NCBI GenBank assembly: GCA_009842325.1
Contig: VYFQ01000031.1
Coordinates: 1-64,000, forward strand
DNA: 64,000 bases
From: Acidimicrobiaceae bacterium
GTDB taxonomy: Bacteria > Actinomycetota > Acidimicrobiia > Acidimicrobiales > Aldehydirespiratoraceae
Direction: 5' to 3'
How positions within the stretch are numbered: the stretch's first letter is position 1; each line of letters opens with the position of its first letter. The notes beneath the pieces were generated by a model. That model ran no database searches. It was not told the DNA's origin and was given only the letters and a program-made list of their open reading frames with translations. Below, in pieces: positions 1 to 7,199 of this stretch. The position numbers and the translations under genes are program-made.

Positions 1-359
1 TTGCCGCAGGTGTCGTCAAACACGGCGATCCAGACCTCGCCGACGTCGATCGGGGGTGTTGTGAAGGTGACGCCAGCCTCAGTCAGACGCTTGTGTTCGG
101 CCTCGACGTCGTCGACGGCGAACTGGGCCAGCGGGATGCCATCGTCGACCATGGCCTTGCGGTAGGGCTGGACGGCGGCGTGACCGCCCGGGTCGAGCTG
201 GAGCTGGGGCCCGCCGGGGGCGCTAGGCGAAACGACTGTCATCCAGAAGTCGTCAGCGACGGGAATGTTGGAGTGTTCCTGGAACCCCAGGATGTTGGTG
301 TAGAAGTCCATGGCCTTGACCTGGTCATCGACGTACACACTGGCAAACGCGATCTTCAT
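1..359 (-). CDS. VOC (glyoxalase/bleomycin-resistance fold) protein, 3' end beyond window
   Basis: Reading leftwards from ATG at 359, the product begins MKIAFASVYVDDQVKAMDFY and continues through a paired beta-alpha-beta-beta-beta module typical of small VOC proteins, with a second half containing an AEHKRLTEAG-like helix. An AAAGGA ribosome site lies 6-7 bases before the ATG. The stop codon lies outside the window, so about 119 residues are visible, close to the usual 125-140. The upstream arsR gene ends 54 bases away on the same strand, and the two probably form one operon. Small VOC proteins of this kind are often paired with ArsR repressors, but the substrate cannot be told from the sequence. 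Confidence 0.85.
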   Translation of the reverse strand, partial: MKIAFASVYVDDQVKAMDFYTNILGFQEHSNIPVADDFWMTVVSPSAPGGPQLQLDPGGHAAVQPYRKAMVDDGIPLAQFAVDDVEAEHKRLTEAGVTFTTPPIDVGEVWIAVFDDTCG

Positions 360-413
360 TGTTCGGTCCTTTCTTGTGGCCACCGTTGGCTGATCTCGGA
401 CAGGGGTGCCGGG

Positions 414-656
414 TCAAAAGAAGTGGTACTTGTAGCGGCCTTCACGTCTGGACGTGACGAGGCCGGCCTCCTCCAGGACACCGAGGTGCTGAGAGATCGC
501 CTGGCGGGTCGAGCTCAGCTGATGCTTGGAGGCCAGCCGTGCTCCAATCTCGAACAGTGTTTGGCCATCGCGCTCGGCCAACTCGTCGAGGATGATTCGA
601 CGCGTCCGATCCGCGAGGGCTTTGTAGACGTCGGCCACCAGCGCGGATTGTAACAT
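414..656 (-). CDS. ArsR-family winged-helix transcriptional regulator
   Basis: An 80-residue protein whose centre, STRQAISQHLGVLEEAGL, is the classical ArsR recognition helix and turn, followed by a short wing (REGRYKYHF). It starts MLQSALVADVYKALADRTRR, the usual ArsR N-terminus. No metal-binding Cys pair is present, so it is probably one of the non-metal ArsR regulators that accompany SRPBCC/VOC genes rather than an arsenic sensor. It lies just upstream of the VOC gene on the same strand and is likely to control that gene and itself. A short inverted repeat abuts the start codon (657-672). Confidence 0.88.
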   Translation of the reverse strand: MLQSALVADVYKALADRTRRIILDELAERDGQTLFEIGARLASKHQLSSTRQAISQHLGVLEEAGLVTSRREGRYKYHFF

Positions 657-672
657 GCAAGTACTGACTTGC
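657..672. promoter_or_regulatory. Inverted repeat abutting arsR start, candidate operator
   Basis: GCAAGT-ACTG-ACTTGC is a perfect 6-bp inverted repeat with a 4-base spacer, directly upstream of the arsR ATG. Placement suggests autoregulation by the ArsR protein. No Shine-Dalgarno is visible before that ATG, so the transcript may be leaderless. The assignment is inference from position and symmetry only. Confidence 0.4.
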
Positions 673-834
673 CTATTACGGGTCCGCGCAGGCCGTGGCG
701 CTTCTTCTGCGTGGGTGCCCCGACGGGCTTAGACGGTGCCGGAGACCTCTCAGCCACCCTAGAAACAGGGGAGGACCACCTAGAATTGGTAGTCCGGGTA
801 CTTACGCACCGCGTTACGCGCCCGCTCCGCCCTC

Positions 835-906
835 GCCCTCGTAGCTCAGTGGATAGAGCATCGGTCTCCTAAACCGTGTGCGCAGGTTCGATTCCTGCCG
901 GGGGCA
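835..906 (+). tRNA. tRNA-Arg (anticodon CCU)
   Basis: A 72-nt cloverleaf: acceptor GCCCTCG pairs with CGGGGGC, the D arm is GCTC/GAGC, the anticodon loop is CTCCTAA (anticodon CCT), the T arm contains GGTTCGATTCC, and the discriminator is A. The CCA end is not encoded. The anticodon identifies a minor Arg tRNA reading AGG. The top pair of the anticodon stem is a T-T mismatch. The gene stands alone between arsR and a convergent lipoprotein gene. Confidence 0.95.
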
Positions 907-952
907 CTCGTTACTTGCATGCCGGACTCTGTTGAGCGGCCTCCGGCGGCCG

Positions 953-1990
953 TCAGGACGGCTGGATTGGTGTGAGCGTGAAGGAGATCCGGTCGTAGTA
1001 CAGGCGAGTGAGGCCCTCGAAGCCCGAGTCGGTGCCCACGATCAGCCACGCGCTGCCGGAATCGTCTGCCTCCACGACGACGGGGCTGTCCATGCTGTCG
1101 AGGGTCTTGAGGCGGAACTCGTCGCCCACGATGTCGGGATGGCCCACGGTGCCGAGCACCGCCATCTGCGAGCCACCACGGGACTGGTTGCCCTTGTCGA
1201 TGTTCAGCCGGAGATGGCCGATGCGGTCGGGCGCCGCCTCGGGCTCGGTGGTTGAGGCGCCCGCCTTCACGAACACGCTCGAACCGGGGGAGCCGCCGAT
1301 CCCGACCGACGCCAGGGCGGCGTTGGTGGCCAGATCGACGGTTGCCGACACGGTGTAGGAAGCCGCCGGGGTCAGGCCGTCCACCCGTCGCTTGAGGTAC
1401 ATGAACAGGTCGTCGCTGCGGTTGTGGCCCTGCACGTAAATTCCTGCACCGTCGAGGCCGTCGGGCAGGGCCCGGTGTCCGCCGTCAAGCTCGTAGATCG
1501 ACTGGTCGTAGTCCTCCGGCAGGTCGGCGAAGTCGACCACCCAGCCATCGGCGTTGGTCTCGAACGAGAAGTCGAACTCGACCGGGGCCGAGCCGGGCCC
1601 GGGACTCTCGTCGCTGCCGTCGGGCGCCTCGCCGTCGGGTGCCTCCGGCTCGGTGGCCTCGGGCTCGGTGGCCTCGGGCTCGGTGGTCTCGGGCTCGGTG
1701 GTCTCGGGCTCGGTGGTCTCGGGCTCGGTGGTTGTTGGTTCGGGTACTTCCGGTTCGGTCACGGTCGGCTCGGGTGCCTCCGGTTCGGTCACGGTTGGTT
1801 CGGGTGCTCCGGGCTCTGGCGTCTCGGGCTCGGTGACGGTTGGCTCGAGTGCTGCCGGCTCGGGCACATCCGGAATGCTGGGAGCGTCGCTGGGTGCGCA
1901 GCCCGCTATGGCGATTGCCACAAGCGCGATCATCAGCCGCGGCCACCGTTTCAGGCGCTCAGACAGGGATCCTCGCGTCACCGACACCAC
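953..1990 (-). CDS. Secreted lipoprotein with long Thr-Glu-Pro repeat spacer
   Basis: The N-terminus has a short basic stretch, a hydrophobic segment (LMIALVAIAIAGC) and a lipobox ending in Cys near residue 31, so it should be a lipoprotein on the outer face of the membrane. Residues about 40-130 are a low-complexity spacer of TEPE/PEPTV/TEPET units, probably an extended cell-wall-spanning stalk. The C-terminal 200 residues form an unrecognised globular domain rich in beta-type sequence, plausibly a carbohydrate-binding-like sandwich (it starts EFDFSFETNADGW), but I cannot assign a family. Start is uncertain: GTG codons at 1990, 1987 and 1981 are all possible. Confidence 0.75.
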   Translation of the reverse strand: MVSVTRGSLSERLKRWPRLMIALVAIAIAGCAPSDAPSIPDVPEPAALEPTVTEPETPEPGAPEPTVTEPEAPEPTVTEPEVPEPTTTEPETTEPETTEPETTEPEATEPEATEPEAPDGEAPDGSDESPGPGSAPVEFDFSFETNADGWVVDFADLPEDYDQSIYELDGGHRALPDGLDGAGIYVQGHNRSDDLFMYLKRRVDGLTPAASYTVSATVDLATNAALASVGIGGSPGSSVFVKAGASTTEPEAAPDRIGHLRLNIDKGNQSRGGSQMAVLGTVGHPDIVGDEFRLKTLDSMDSPVVVEADDSGSAWLIVGTDSGFEGLTRLYYDRISFTLTPIQPS

Positions 1991-2041
1991 AGGAACTGCA
2001 ACCGTACCGGTGGGCGTGGCCTCCGAAACCGGGCCTTGGGT

Positions 2042-2980
2042 CTACGGCAGCTTCGCGGCGCGCCCCTTCAGCCGGGACGCCAGCCAGATGAGGCACAACA
2101 CCCCCACTGCCGCCCACTCGGCCCGGTCTGCGATGCGGACCGCCTCTCCGACATCGTCGGGGTCGGGCCGCGGTCCGTCTCCCAGCAAGGGGCGATTCTC
2201 CTCGGTGTCCCCATAGCGCAGAGGCCCTCCGAGCCGGCGACCCAGCGCAGCCGCCAACGCCGCCTCGGCCACCCCCGCATTGGGGGACGGATGGGCCGGC
2301 GCGTCACGGCGGACCGCGGCGATGATCTCCCGGGCCCGGTGGGGGCACAGCACCACGACCAGTCCCGCGAAGATCCGGGCAGGAACGTAGTTGGCAGCAT
2401 CGTCGAGGCGGGCCGCGGCCCAGCCGAAATTGCCGTACCGGTCGTCGCGCCGGCCGACCATGGCGTCCATGGTGTTGACCGCCCGGTAGGCGGCCGCGCC
2501 GGGCGCGCCGGCCACCGCGGCCCAGAACGCCGGGGCGATCACCGCGTCCACGCTGTTCTCGGCCAGCGACTCGATGACCGCCGCGGCGATCCCCGAAGCG
2601 TCCAGCTCCGACGGATCACGCCCCACCAGCGATGGCAGCTCAGCCCGGGCCGCCGCCAGATCCCCCGACCCGGCCAGCTCGCCGATGCGGCTCGCCACCC
2701 GGCGCAGCTCCCGACCTGCCGACACAGCCCAGGTGACCACGGCGGTAGAGCCGGTCGTGAGGCCGGCAGCCGCCCCCATCGCAGCGCCCGTCAGCGCATA
2801 GGCCGCGCCGTTCAACCGGCGATCGGCCCACAGAACATGCTCGGCTCGCTCCATGGTGCGCCCGAAGCCGGCCACCGGGTGGACGTCGGCCGGGGGCTCG
2901 CCGACGATCCGGTCCAGCAACAGCCCGCCGGCCGCAGCCAGGCAACGCTGCCCCAGCCGGATCAACGGACCACCCAACAC
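2042..2980 (-). CDS. cbiB: Adenosylcobinamide-phosphate synthase (CobD/CbiB)
   Basis: A membrane enzyme that attaches the aminopropanol (phosphate) arm to adenosylcobyric acid late in cobalamin assembly. Diagnostic family motifs are GEPPADVHPVAGFG near the N-terminus, AVIESLAENSVDAVIAPAFW, and AYRAVNTMDAMVGRRDDRYG with DDAANYVPAR. Several hydrophobic helices are present. The frame is open upstream into the cbiZ stop region, but family alignment favours the GTG at 2980 (312 residues, normal length). It is the last gene of a cobD-like/cbiZ/cbiB operon, 28 bases after cbiZ. The start is moderately certain and the function very secure. Confidence 0.93.
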   Translation of the reverse strand: MLGGPLIRLGQRCLAAAGGLLLDRIVGEPPADVHPVAGFGRTMERAEHVLWADRRLNGAAYALTGAAMGAAAGLTTGSTAVVTWAVSAGRELRRVASRIGELAGSGDLAAARAELPSLVGRDPSELDASGIAAAVIESLAENSVDAVIAPAFWAAVAGAPGAAAYRAVNTMDAMVGRRDDRYGNFGWAAARLDDAANYVPARIFAGLVVVLCPHRAREIIAAVRRDAPAHPSPNAGVAEAALAAALGRRLGGPLRYGDTEENRPLLGDGPRPDPDDVGEAVRIADRAEWAAVGVLCLIWLASRLKGRAAKLP

Positions 2981-3008
2981 ACAACCGAGGGCACGCCCGA
3001 CAACACGC

Positions 3009-3644
3009 TCAGGCCCCCGGTTCGGCCCCGGCCCACACGGCCCGGTACACGGCCTGCGCGATCCTCGCACCCCATCGCGACCTCGGACCGGCGAACCGCT
3101 CCGGCGCCCCCTCACAGGGCCACGCAACGGCGATCGCGTCGGTGGCGGTGCCGGTACCCGGCACGCCGCGGGCCGCCAACGCCTGGACCTTGGCCTCGGT
3201 GGCCGTGATCGCCGCGTTCACCGCCGCGCCCGGATCGAGCGCCACCGGCACCTGCACCACGAGGTTGATCGTGCCCGGTACCGCTGGCACACCCGCTGCG
3301 GACGGGTCGGCGGCCCAGGTCGGATGGCTGATCCCGACCGTGGCGTCCACGGCCACCCCCTCGAACTCGCATCGCTGCCGCCGGCCCAAGTCGACCGCGG
3401 TGAACATCGCAACGCCCGCGCCACCCATGCCGAGCGCAGCTGCGACCTCCCGGGCGTGCTCCGACAGGTCTGTGCGGTCGTAGTCGGACGGCACGCCGAC
3501 GTTGAGCACCCATTCGATCTCGCCCAAGCCACCGCCCACAGGCGCCGACGACAGCACCGCCGTCGGGGTGTCCCACCTCCACACCAGCACACCGCGATGC
3601 CCGGAGGCCGCGGGAACCAGATGCGGATCGACCGGGATGCTCAA
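3009..3644 (-). CDS. cbiZ: Adenosylcobinamide amidohydrolase CbiZ
   Basis: CbiZ hydrolyses the amide of (adenosyl)cobinamide or unsuitable cobamides to give adenosylcobyric acid, which CbiB can re-use. The 211-residue protein carries CbiZ landmarks: an N-terminal beta-rich half ending NVGVPSDYDRTDL, the HAREVAAALG segment, the AMFTAVDL segment, and the C-terminal GTGTATDAIAVA signature followed by FAGPRSRWG. Its start overlaps the stop of the aminotransferase gene by 4 bases (3641-3644), implying coupled translation. Its position between a cobD-like gene and cbiB makes the set a self-contained salvage/remodelling module. Confidence 0.9.
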   Translation of the reverse strand: MSIPVDPHLVPAASGHRGVLVWRWDTPTAVLSSAPVGGGLGEIEWVLNVGVPSDYDRTDLSEHAREVAAALGMGGAGVAMFTAVDLGRRQRCEFEGVAVDATVGISHPTWAADPSAAGVPAVPGTINLVVQVPVALDPGAAVNAAITATEAKVQALAARGVPGTGTATDAIAVAWPCEGAPERFAGPRSRWGARIAQAVYRAVWAGAEPGA

Positions 3645-4633
3645 GAGCCGGAGTCGCCGTTGCTCAAGCGATCCAACGAGCGCGCCAGCCGGTCCAGACC
3701 CAGGCTGTCGGGCACAGCCACCCGGACGTGGCCGGGCATACCGAAGCCGGCGCAGTCGCGCACGACGATCCCCTCAGGGGCCAGGCGCTCACGGAGGCCC
3801 GGAGCCCGCACCAGCACCCACGGGGCGTCGGCCGAGACGACATCCCAGCCCCGGCAGGCGAACACGTCCGCCAGCGCGGCGCGAGCCGAAGCGACCTCCC
3901 GCGCCCATCGGGGCAAGTCGGCCGACTCCAGCAACTCCGCCAGCACGGCCAGGCCCAGCGAACCCACCGCCCACTCCGGCACATGGCGGGCGAAGCGCTC
4001 CACGTCGTCGGCGATCACATATCCGAGGCGCAGCCCGGGGCAGGCGAACACCTTCGTCAACGAACCGACGACCACGCCGCCGCGCCCCGCCGACCAGCGT
4101 CCCGTGGCCAGCGGATAGAAGGCCTCGTCCCAGACGTCGGCCGTCTCACCGGCAGCGGCCAGCACACCGCTCGGGTTGTGGGGATCGCTGCGCCACACAG
4201 GGCCGCCGGCACCCCTCGGATGCAGGCCGAACTCCGGCTCGGAACGCACCCGGCCTCCGATCTCGGTGGCCACGGTCGCCACCGCCGCCGCGCCGCCGTT
4301 GGTCAGCACCAGCCGCTCCGGTCGAACCCCTATGGCATCGGCCAGAAGACGGGTAGCGGCCGAAGGATCAGGGTATCTGCGCAGGGCATCCAGGTGCCGG
4401 CGGGCGACCGCGGCCACCTCGGGCGCGAACGGGTTGAGGTTCTGCGACAGGTCGAGGATCGACCCCGGATCGACACCCAGCGCCTCGGCCACCCGAGCCC
4501 CGTCGCCACCGTGCGGACCAGGCGGCGGAACCGAGCGTGACCCGTCCCACGCTCGGCGAGCCGGTACGGCGGCCCCCGCTCGGTCGGACAGCCCCGGCAG
4601 TGCTGCATCCACGGGCGCCGATCGTACTGCCAT
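3641..4633 (-). CDS. cobD: PLP-dependent threonine-phosphate decarboxylase-like aminotransferase (CobC/CobD)
   Basis: A fold-type I PLP enzyme of the histidinol-phosphate aminotransferase group. It shows HGGDGARVA at the N-terminus, LDLSQNLNPFAPEV, and the PLP-lysine segment SLTKVFACPGLRLGY. In cobalamin synthesis this family decarboxylates L-threonine-O-3-phosphate to aminopropanol phosphate, the substrate of CbiB, which is encoded two genes downstream. At 330 residues it is slightly shorter than typical (about 360). The first 30 residues are Pro/Arg/Ala-rich and may be non-conserved, so a later start near the HGGD segment is possible. The cobalamin role rests on context as well as sequence. 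Confidence 0.88.
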   Translation of the reverse strand: MAVRSAPVDAALPGLSDRAGAAVPARRAWDGSRSVPPPGPHGGDGARVAEALGVDPGSILDLSQNLNPFAPEVAAVARRHLDALRRYPDPSAATRLLADAIGVRPERLVLTNGGAAAVATVATEIGGRVRSEPEFGLHPRGAGGPVWRSDPHNPSGVLAAAGETADVWDEAFYPLATGRWSAGRGGVVVGSLTKVFACPGLRLGYVIADDVERFARHVPEWAVGSLGLAVLAELLESADLPRWAREVASARAALADVFACRGWDVVSADAPWVLVRAPGLRERLAPEGIVVRDCAGFGMPGHVRVAVPDSLGLDRLARSLDRLSNGDSGS

Positions 4634-4655
4634 CGAGTCGGCTGCTCGGTAGGAA

Positions 4656-4673
4656 CGAACCGGGCCCGGTTCG
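4656..4673. promoter_or_regulatory. Perfect 18-bp palindrome, candidate operator
   Basis: CGAACCGGGCCCGGTTCG is fully symmetrical and sits between the divergent cobD-like gene (start 4633) and the Old Yellow Enzyme gene (start 4729). It is the only such perfect palindrome in this 95-base gap. A dimeric repressor site serving one or both promoters is the simplest reading; no regulator gene is adjacent. No cobalamin riboswitch elements are seen here. Confidence 0.4.
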
Positions 4674-4728
4674 GCGTATCTTGCGGAGATGATCGTTCAC
4701 CCACCGGTGCCAGGCTGAGGCCGGTTCG

Positions 4729-5928
4729 ATGTCTGCCGTAGAACCCTTCGGTGAAGCCCGGCTCGGGCCCGTCACGTTGCGCAACCGGATCATCAAGGCG
4801 GCCACCTTCGAGGGTGTCATGCCCGAGGCGCTGGTCACGTCCGAGCTAATCGAGTACCACCGGGCGGTGGCCGCGGGCGGCGCCGGCATGTCCACCGTCG
4901 CCTACCTGGCCGTGGCTCCCGAGGGGCGCACCCACGCCGAATGCATCTGGCTGCGACCCGAGGCCGTGCCCGGCCTTCGCCGCCTCACCGACGCCATCCA
5001 CGCCGAGGGCTCGGCCGCCGCCGCCCAGATCGGACACGCCGGGCCGGTGGCCAACTCCCGCTCCAACAAGGCGGCATCGATCGCCCCGAGCAAGCGGTTC
5101 AACCCGCTGGCCATGCGGGTCATCCGCTCGGCCACCGACGCCGACATCGCCCGTGTCACCAACGACTACGCCCGGGCCGCCCGCCTCGCCGCCGACAGTG
5201 GCTTCGACGCCATCGAGATCCACCTAGGCCACAACTACCTGCTCAGCGCGTTCCTCAGCCCCAACCTCAACAAGCGCACCGACACCTGGGGCGGCTCCCT
5301 CGAGAACCGGGCCCGGTTCCCCCGCCAGGCCGTGCAGGCGGTGCGGGCCGCGGTCAGCGCCAAGCTGGCCGTGACGGCCAAAGTCAACATGAACGACGGG
5401 GTCCCCGGCGGCCTCAAGGACGACGAGAGCCTCGAGTTCGCCCGGATGCTGGAGGCTGACGGCGCCCTCGACGCCCTCGAGCTCACCGGGGGCAGCTCCT
5501 TCGCCAACCCCATGTACCTGTTCCGGGGCGACGCCCCCCGCGAGGAGTTCGCGGCCACGCTGCCGCCCCATGTCCGGCTCGGCTTCAAGCTGGCCGGCGA
5601 GAAGCTCATGCCGGACTACCCCTTCGAGGAGGCCTACTTCCTGCCCAAGGCCAGGAAGTTCCTCGAAGCCCTCGACATGCCGCTGATCCTGCTCGGCGGC
5701 ATCAACCGGCTCGACACGGTTCAGGCCGCCCTCGGCGAGGGGTTCGCCTTCGTGGCCATGGCCCGGGCCCTGCTGCGCCAGCCCGACCTGCCCAACCGCT
5801 GGCAGGCCGGCACCGCCACCGAGAGCAACTGCATCCACTGCAACCGCTGCATGCCCACCATCTACAGCGGCACCCGCTGCATCGTCGACCACCCCGAGCC
5901 CCTGACCGTCGGCCGCCCCATCATCTGA
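4729..5928 (+). CDS. NADH:flavin oxidoreductase, Old Yellow Enzyme family
   Basis: An FMN-dependent TIM-barrel ene-reductase. Family features in order are LGPVTLRNRIIKAATFEG at the N-terminus, AQIGHAGPVAN, the GFDAIEIHLGHNYLLSAFLSP segment (barrel strand plus active-site His-Asn pair), NKRTDTWGGSLENRARF, and FVAMARALLRQPDLP near the end. The C-terminus carries a CIHCNRC cluster, resembling the iron-sulfur ligands of 2,4-dienoyl-CoA-reductase-type relatives, but there is no FAD/NAD domain after it. So the protein (399 residues) is the single-domain form. The substrate is unknown; it could reduce enoyl or enone compounds. Confidence 0.9.
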   Translation: MSAVEPFGEARLGPVTLRNRIIKAATFEGVMPEALVTSELIEYHRAVAAGGAGMSTVAYLAVAPEGRTHAECIWLRPEAVPGLRRLTDAIHAEGSAAAAQIGHAGPVANSRSNKAASIAPSKRFNPLAMRVIRSATDADIARVTNDYARAARLAADSGFDAIEIHLGHNYLLSAFLSPNLNKRTDTWGGSLENRARFPRQAVQAVRAAVSAKLAVTAKVNMNDGVPGGLKDDESLEFARMLEADGALDALELTGGSSFANPMYLFRGDAPREEFAATLPPHVRLGFKLAGEKLMPDYPFEEAYFLPKARKFLEALDMPLILLGGINRLDTVQAALGEGFAFVAMARALLRQPDLPNRWQAGTATESNCIHCNRCMPTIYSGTRCIVDHPEPLTVGRPII

Positions 5929-5990
5929 CCGGCGCCCGCTTCCGACGCCCGCTGCTAGGGCTGTTGGAGGGGCAGCGGTAGCCTCGGCTC

Positions 5991-7199
5991 GTGCGCCTGT
6001 ACGACACCGCACGCCGTTCTGTGGTGCCCTTCGAGCCCCCCGCGCCCTCCGCGGAGGTGCGGATCTACGTGTGCGGCATCACGCCGTATGACAGCACCCA
6101 TCTCGGGCACGCCAACACCTACCTCGCCTACGACCTGCTGATCCGCCGCCTCGAGGACCTCGGCCACCAGGTGCGGCTGGTGCGCAACATCACCGACGTC
6201 GACGACTCGATCCTGCCCAAGGCCCGCGAACTCGGCGTCGACTTCCTGGAGCTGGCCGCAGCCGAGACAGCCCGGTTCCACAGCGACATGGAAGCCCTCA
6301 ACACCCGGTCACCCGCCGCCGAGCCCAAGGCCACCGAGTGGGTGGCGGAGATGATCGCCCTCATCGAGGTCCTCGTGTCCGGGGGCCACGCCTACACCGT
6401 CGAGGGCACAACCTGGTTCGACGTCTCCACCTGGCCCGCCTACGGCCGCCTCGGCGGCTACGACACCGCCGCCATGCGGACCCTGGCCGCCGAGCGGGGA
6501 GGCACCCCCGACGATCCCCGCCAGCGCAACCCGCTGGACTTCGTGCTGTGGCAGCCGTCGGCACCCGACGAGCCGACATGGGACTCGCCGTTCGGGCCGG
6601 GCCGCCCCGGCTGGCACATCGAATGCAGCGCCATGTCGATGGGCCTGCTCGGCGCCGGCATCGACCTGCACGGCGGGGGCAGCGACCTGATCTTCCCTCA
6701 CCACGAGTGCGAAATGGCCCAGAGCGAGGCCGCCGCCAACCGGCAGTTCGTCAAGCACTGGATGCACTGCGGAATGGTCGCCTACGAGGGCACCAAGATG
6801 TCGAAGTCGCTGGGCAACCTCGTGTTCGTCAGCGACCTCTGCAAGGAGAGCGACCCGGCTGCGGTGCGCCTTGCCCTGATGGCGCACCACTACCGCCACG
6901 ACTGGGAATGGCACGACGGCGACGTCGACGAGGCCGCGGTCCTTCTCGACTCCCTCAACGAAGCCGCGCGGCGCAAGGGCACCGCCGGAGGCGCCGATCC
7001 CGCCCCGTTCGCCCAGCGGCTGCGAGACGCGCTCGACGACGACCTCGATGCGCCCCGGGCCCGTGCTGTGCTGGCCGAGATGGCCGACGCCGTGCTCGCG
7101 GGCCGCCTCGACGACTCCGCACCGGGCCTGCTGGCCGAGCTGTGCGCACTGTGCGGGATCGCCCTGGAGCCAGATCCGCCGTCGCCCGACCCGCAGTGA
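5991..7199 (+). CDS. mshC: L-cysteine:GlcN-Ins ligase MshC (mycothiol biosynthesis)
   Basis: A cysteinyl-tRNA-synthetase paralogue that joins cysteine to glucosaminyl-inositol in mycothiol synthesis. It carries the MshC form of the HIGH region, YVCGITPYDSTHLGHA, where true CysRS has [14 protein letters not shown]. The KMSKS loop ([10 protein letters not shown]) and zinc ligands (Cys28-like, HIECSAM, HHECE) are intact. At 402 residues it lacks the long anticodon-binding end of CysRS, as MshC proteins do. Starts GTG. It overlaps cysS by a GTGA junction, so the two enzymes that compete for cysteine are co-translated. Mycothiol is restricted to Actinomycetota, which supports the taxonomic call. 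Confidence 0.93.
   Translation: MRLYDTARRSVVPFEPPAPSAEVRIYVCGITPYDSTHLGHANTYLAYDLLIRRLEDLGHQVRLVRNITDVDDSILPKARELGVDFLELAAAETARFHSDMEALNTRSPAAEPKATEWVAEMIALIEVLVSGGHAYTVEGTTWFDVSTWPAYGRLGGYDTAAMRTLAAERGGTPDDPRQRNPLDFVLWQPSAPDEPTWDSPFGPGRPGWHIECSAMSMGLLGAGIDLHGGGSDLIFPHHECEMAQSEAAANRQFVKHWMHCGMVAYEGTKMSKSLGNLVFVSDLCKESDPAAVRLALMAHHYRHDWEWHDGDVDEAAVLLDSLNEAARRKGTAGGADPAPFAQRLRDALDDDLDAPRARAVLAEMADAVLAGRLDDSAPGLLAELCALCGIALEPDPPSPDPQ

Noticed and set aside
1640..1870. Regular 18-30 bp repeats, possible CRISPR
   Set aside because: They are in frame and encode TEPE/PEPTV units; no spacers of constant length.
1424..3208. A 594-codon plus-strand frame, Gly/Leu-repeat and Arg-rich
   Set aside because: Antisense to the lipoprotein and cbiB; the repeated GLGGLGLGG region is the complement of the TEP repeats.
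4634..4728. Cobalamin riboswitch upstream of the salvage operon
   Set aside because: The gap is only 95 bases and shows no B12-box-like sequence, only the 18-bp palindrome.
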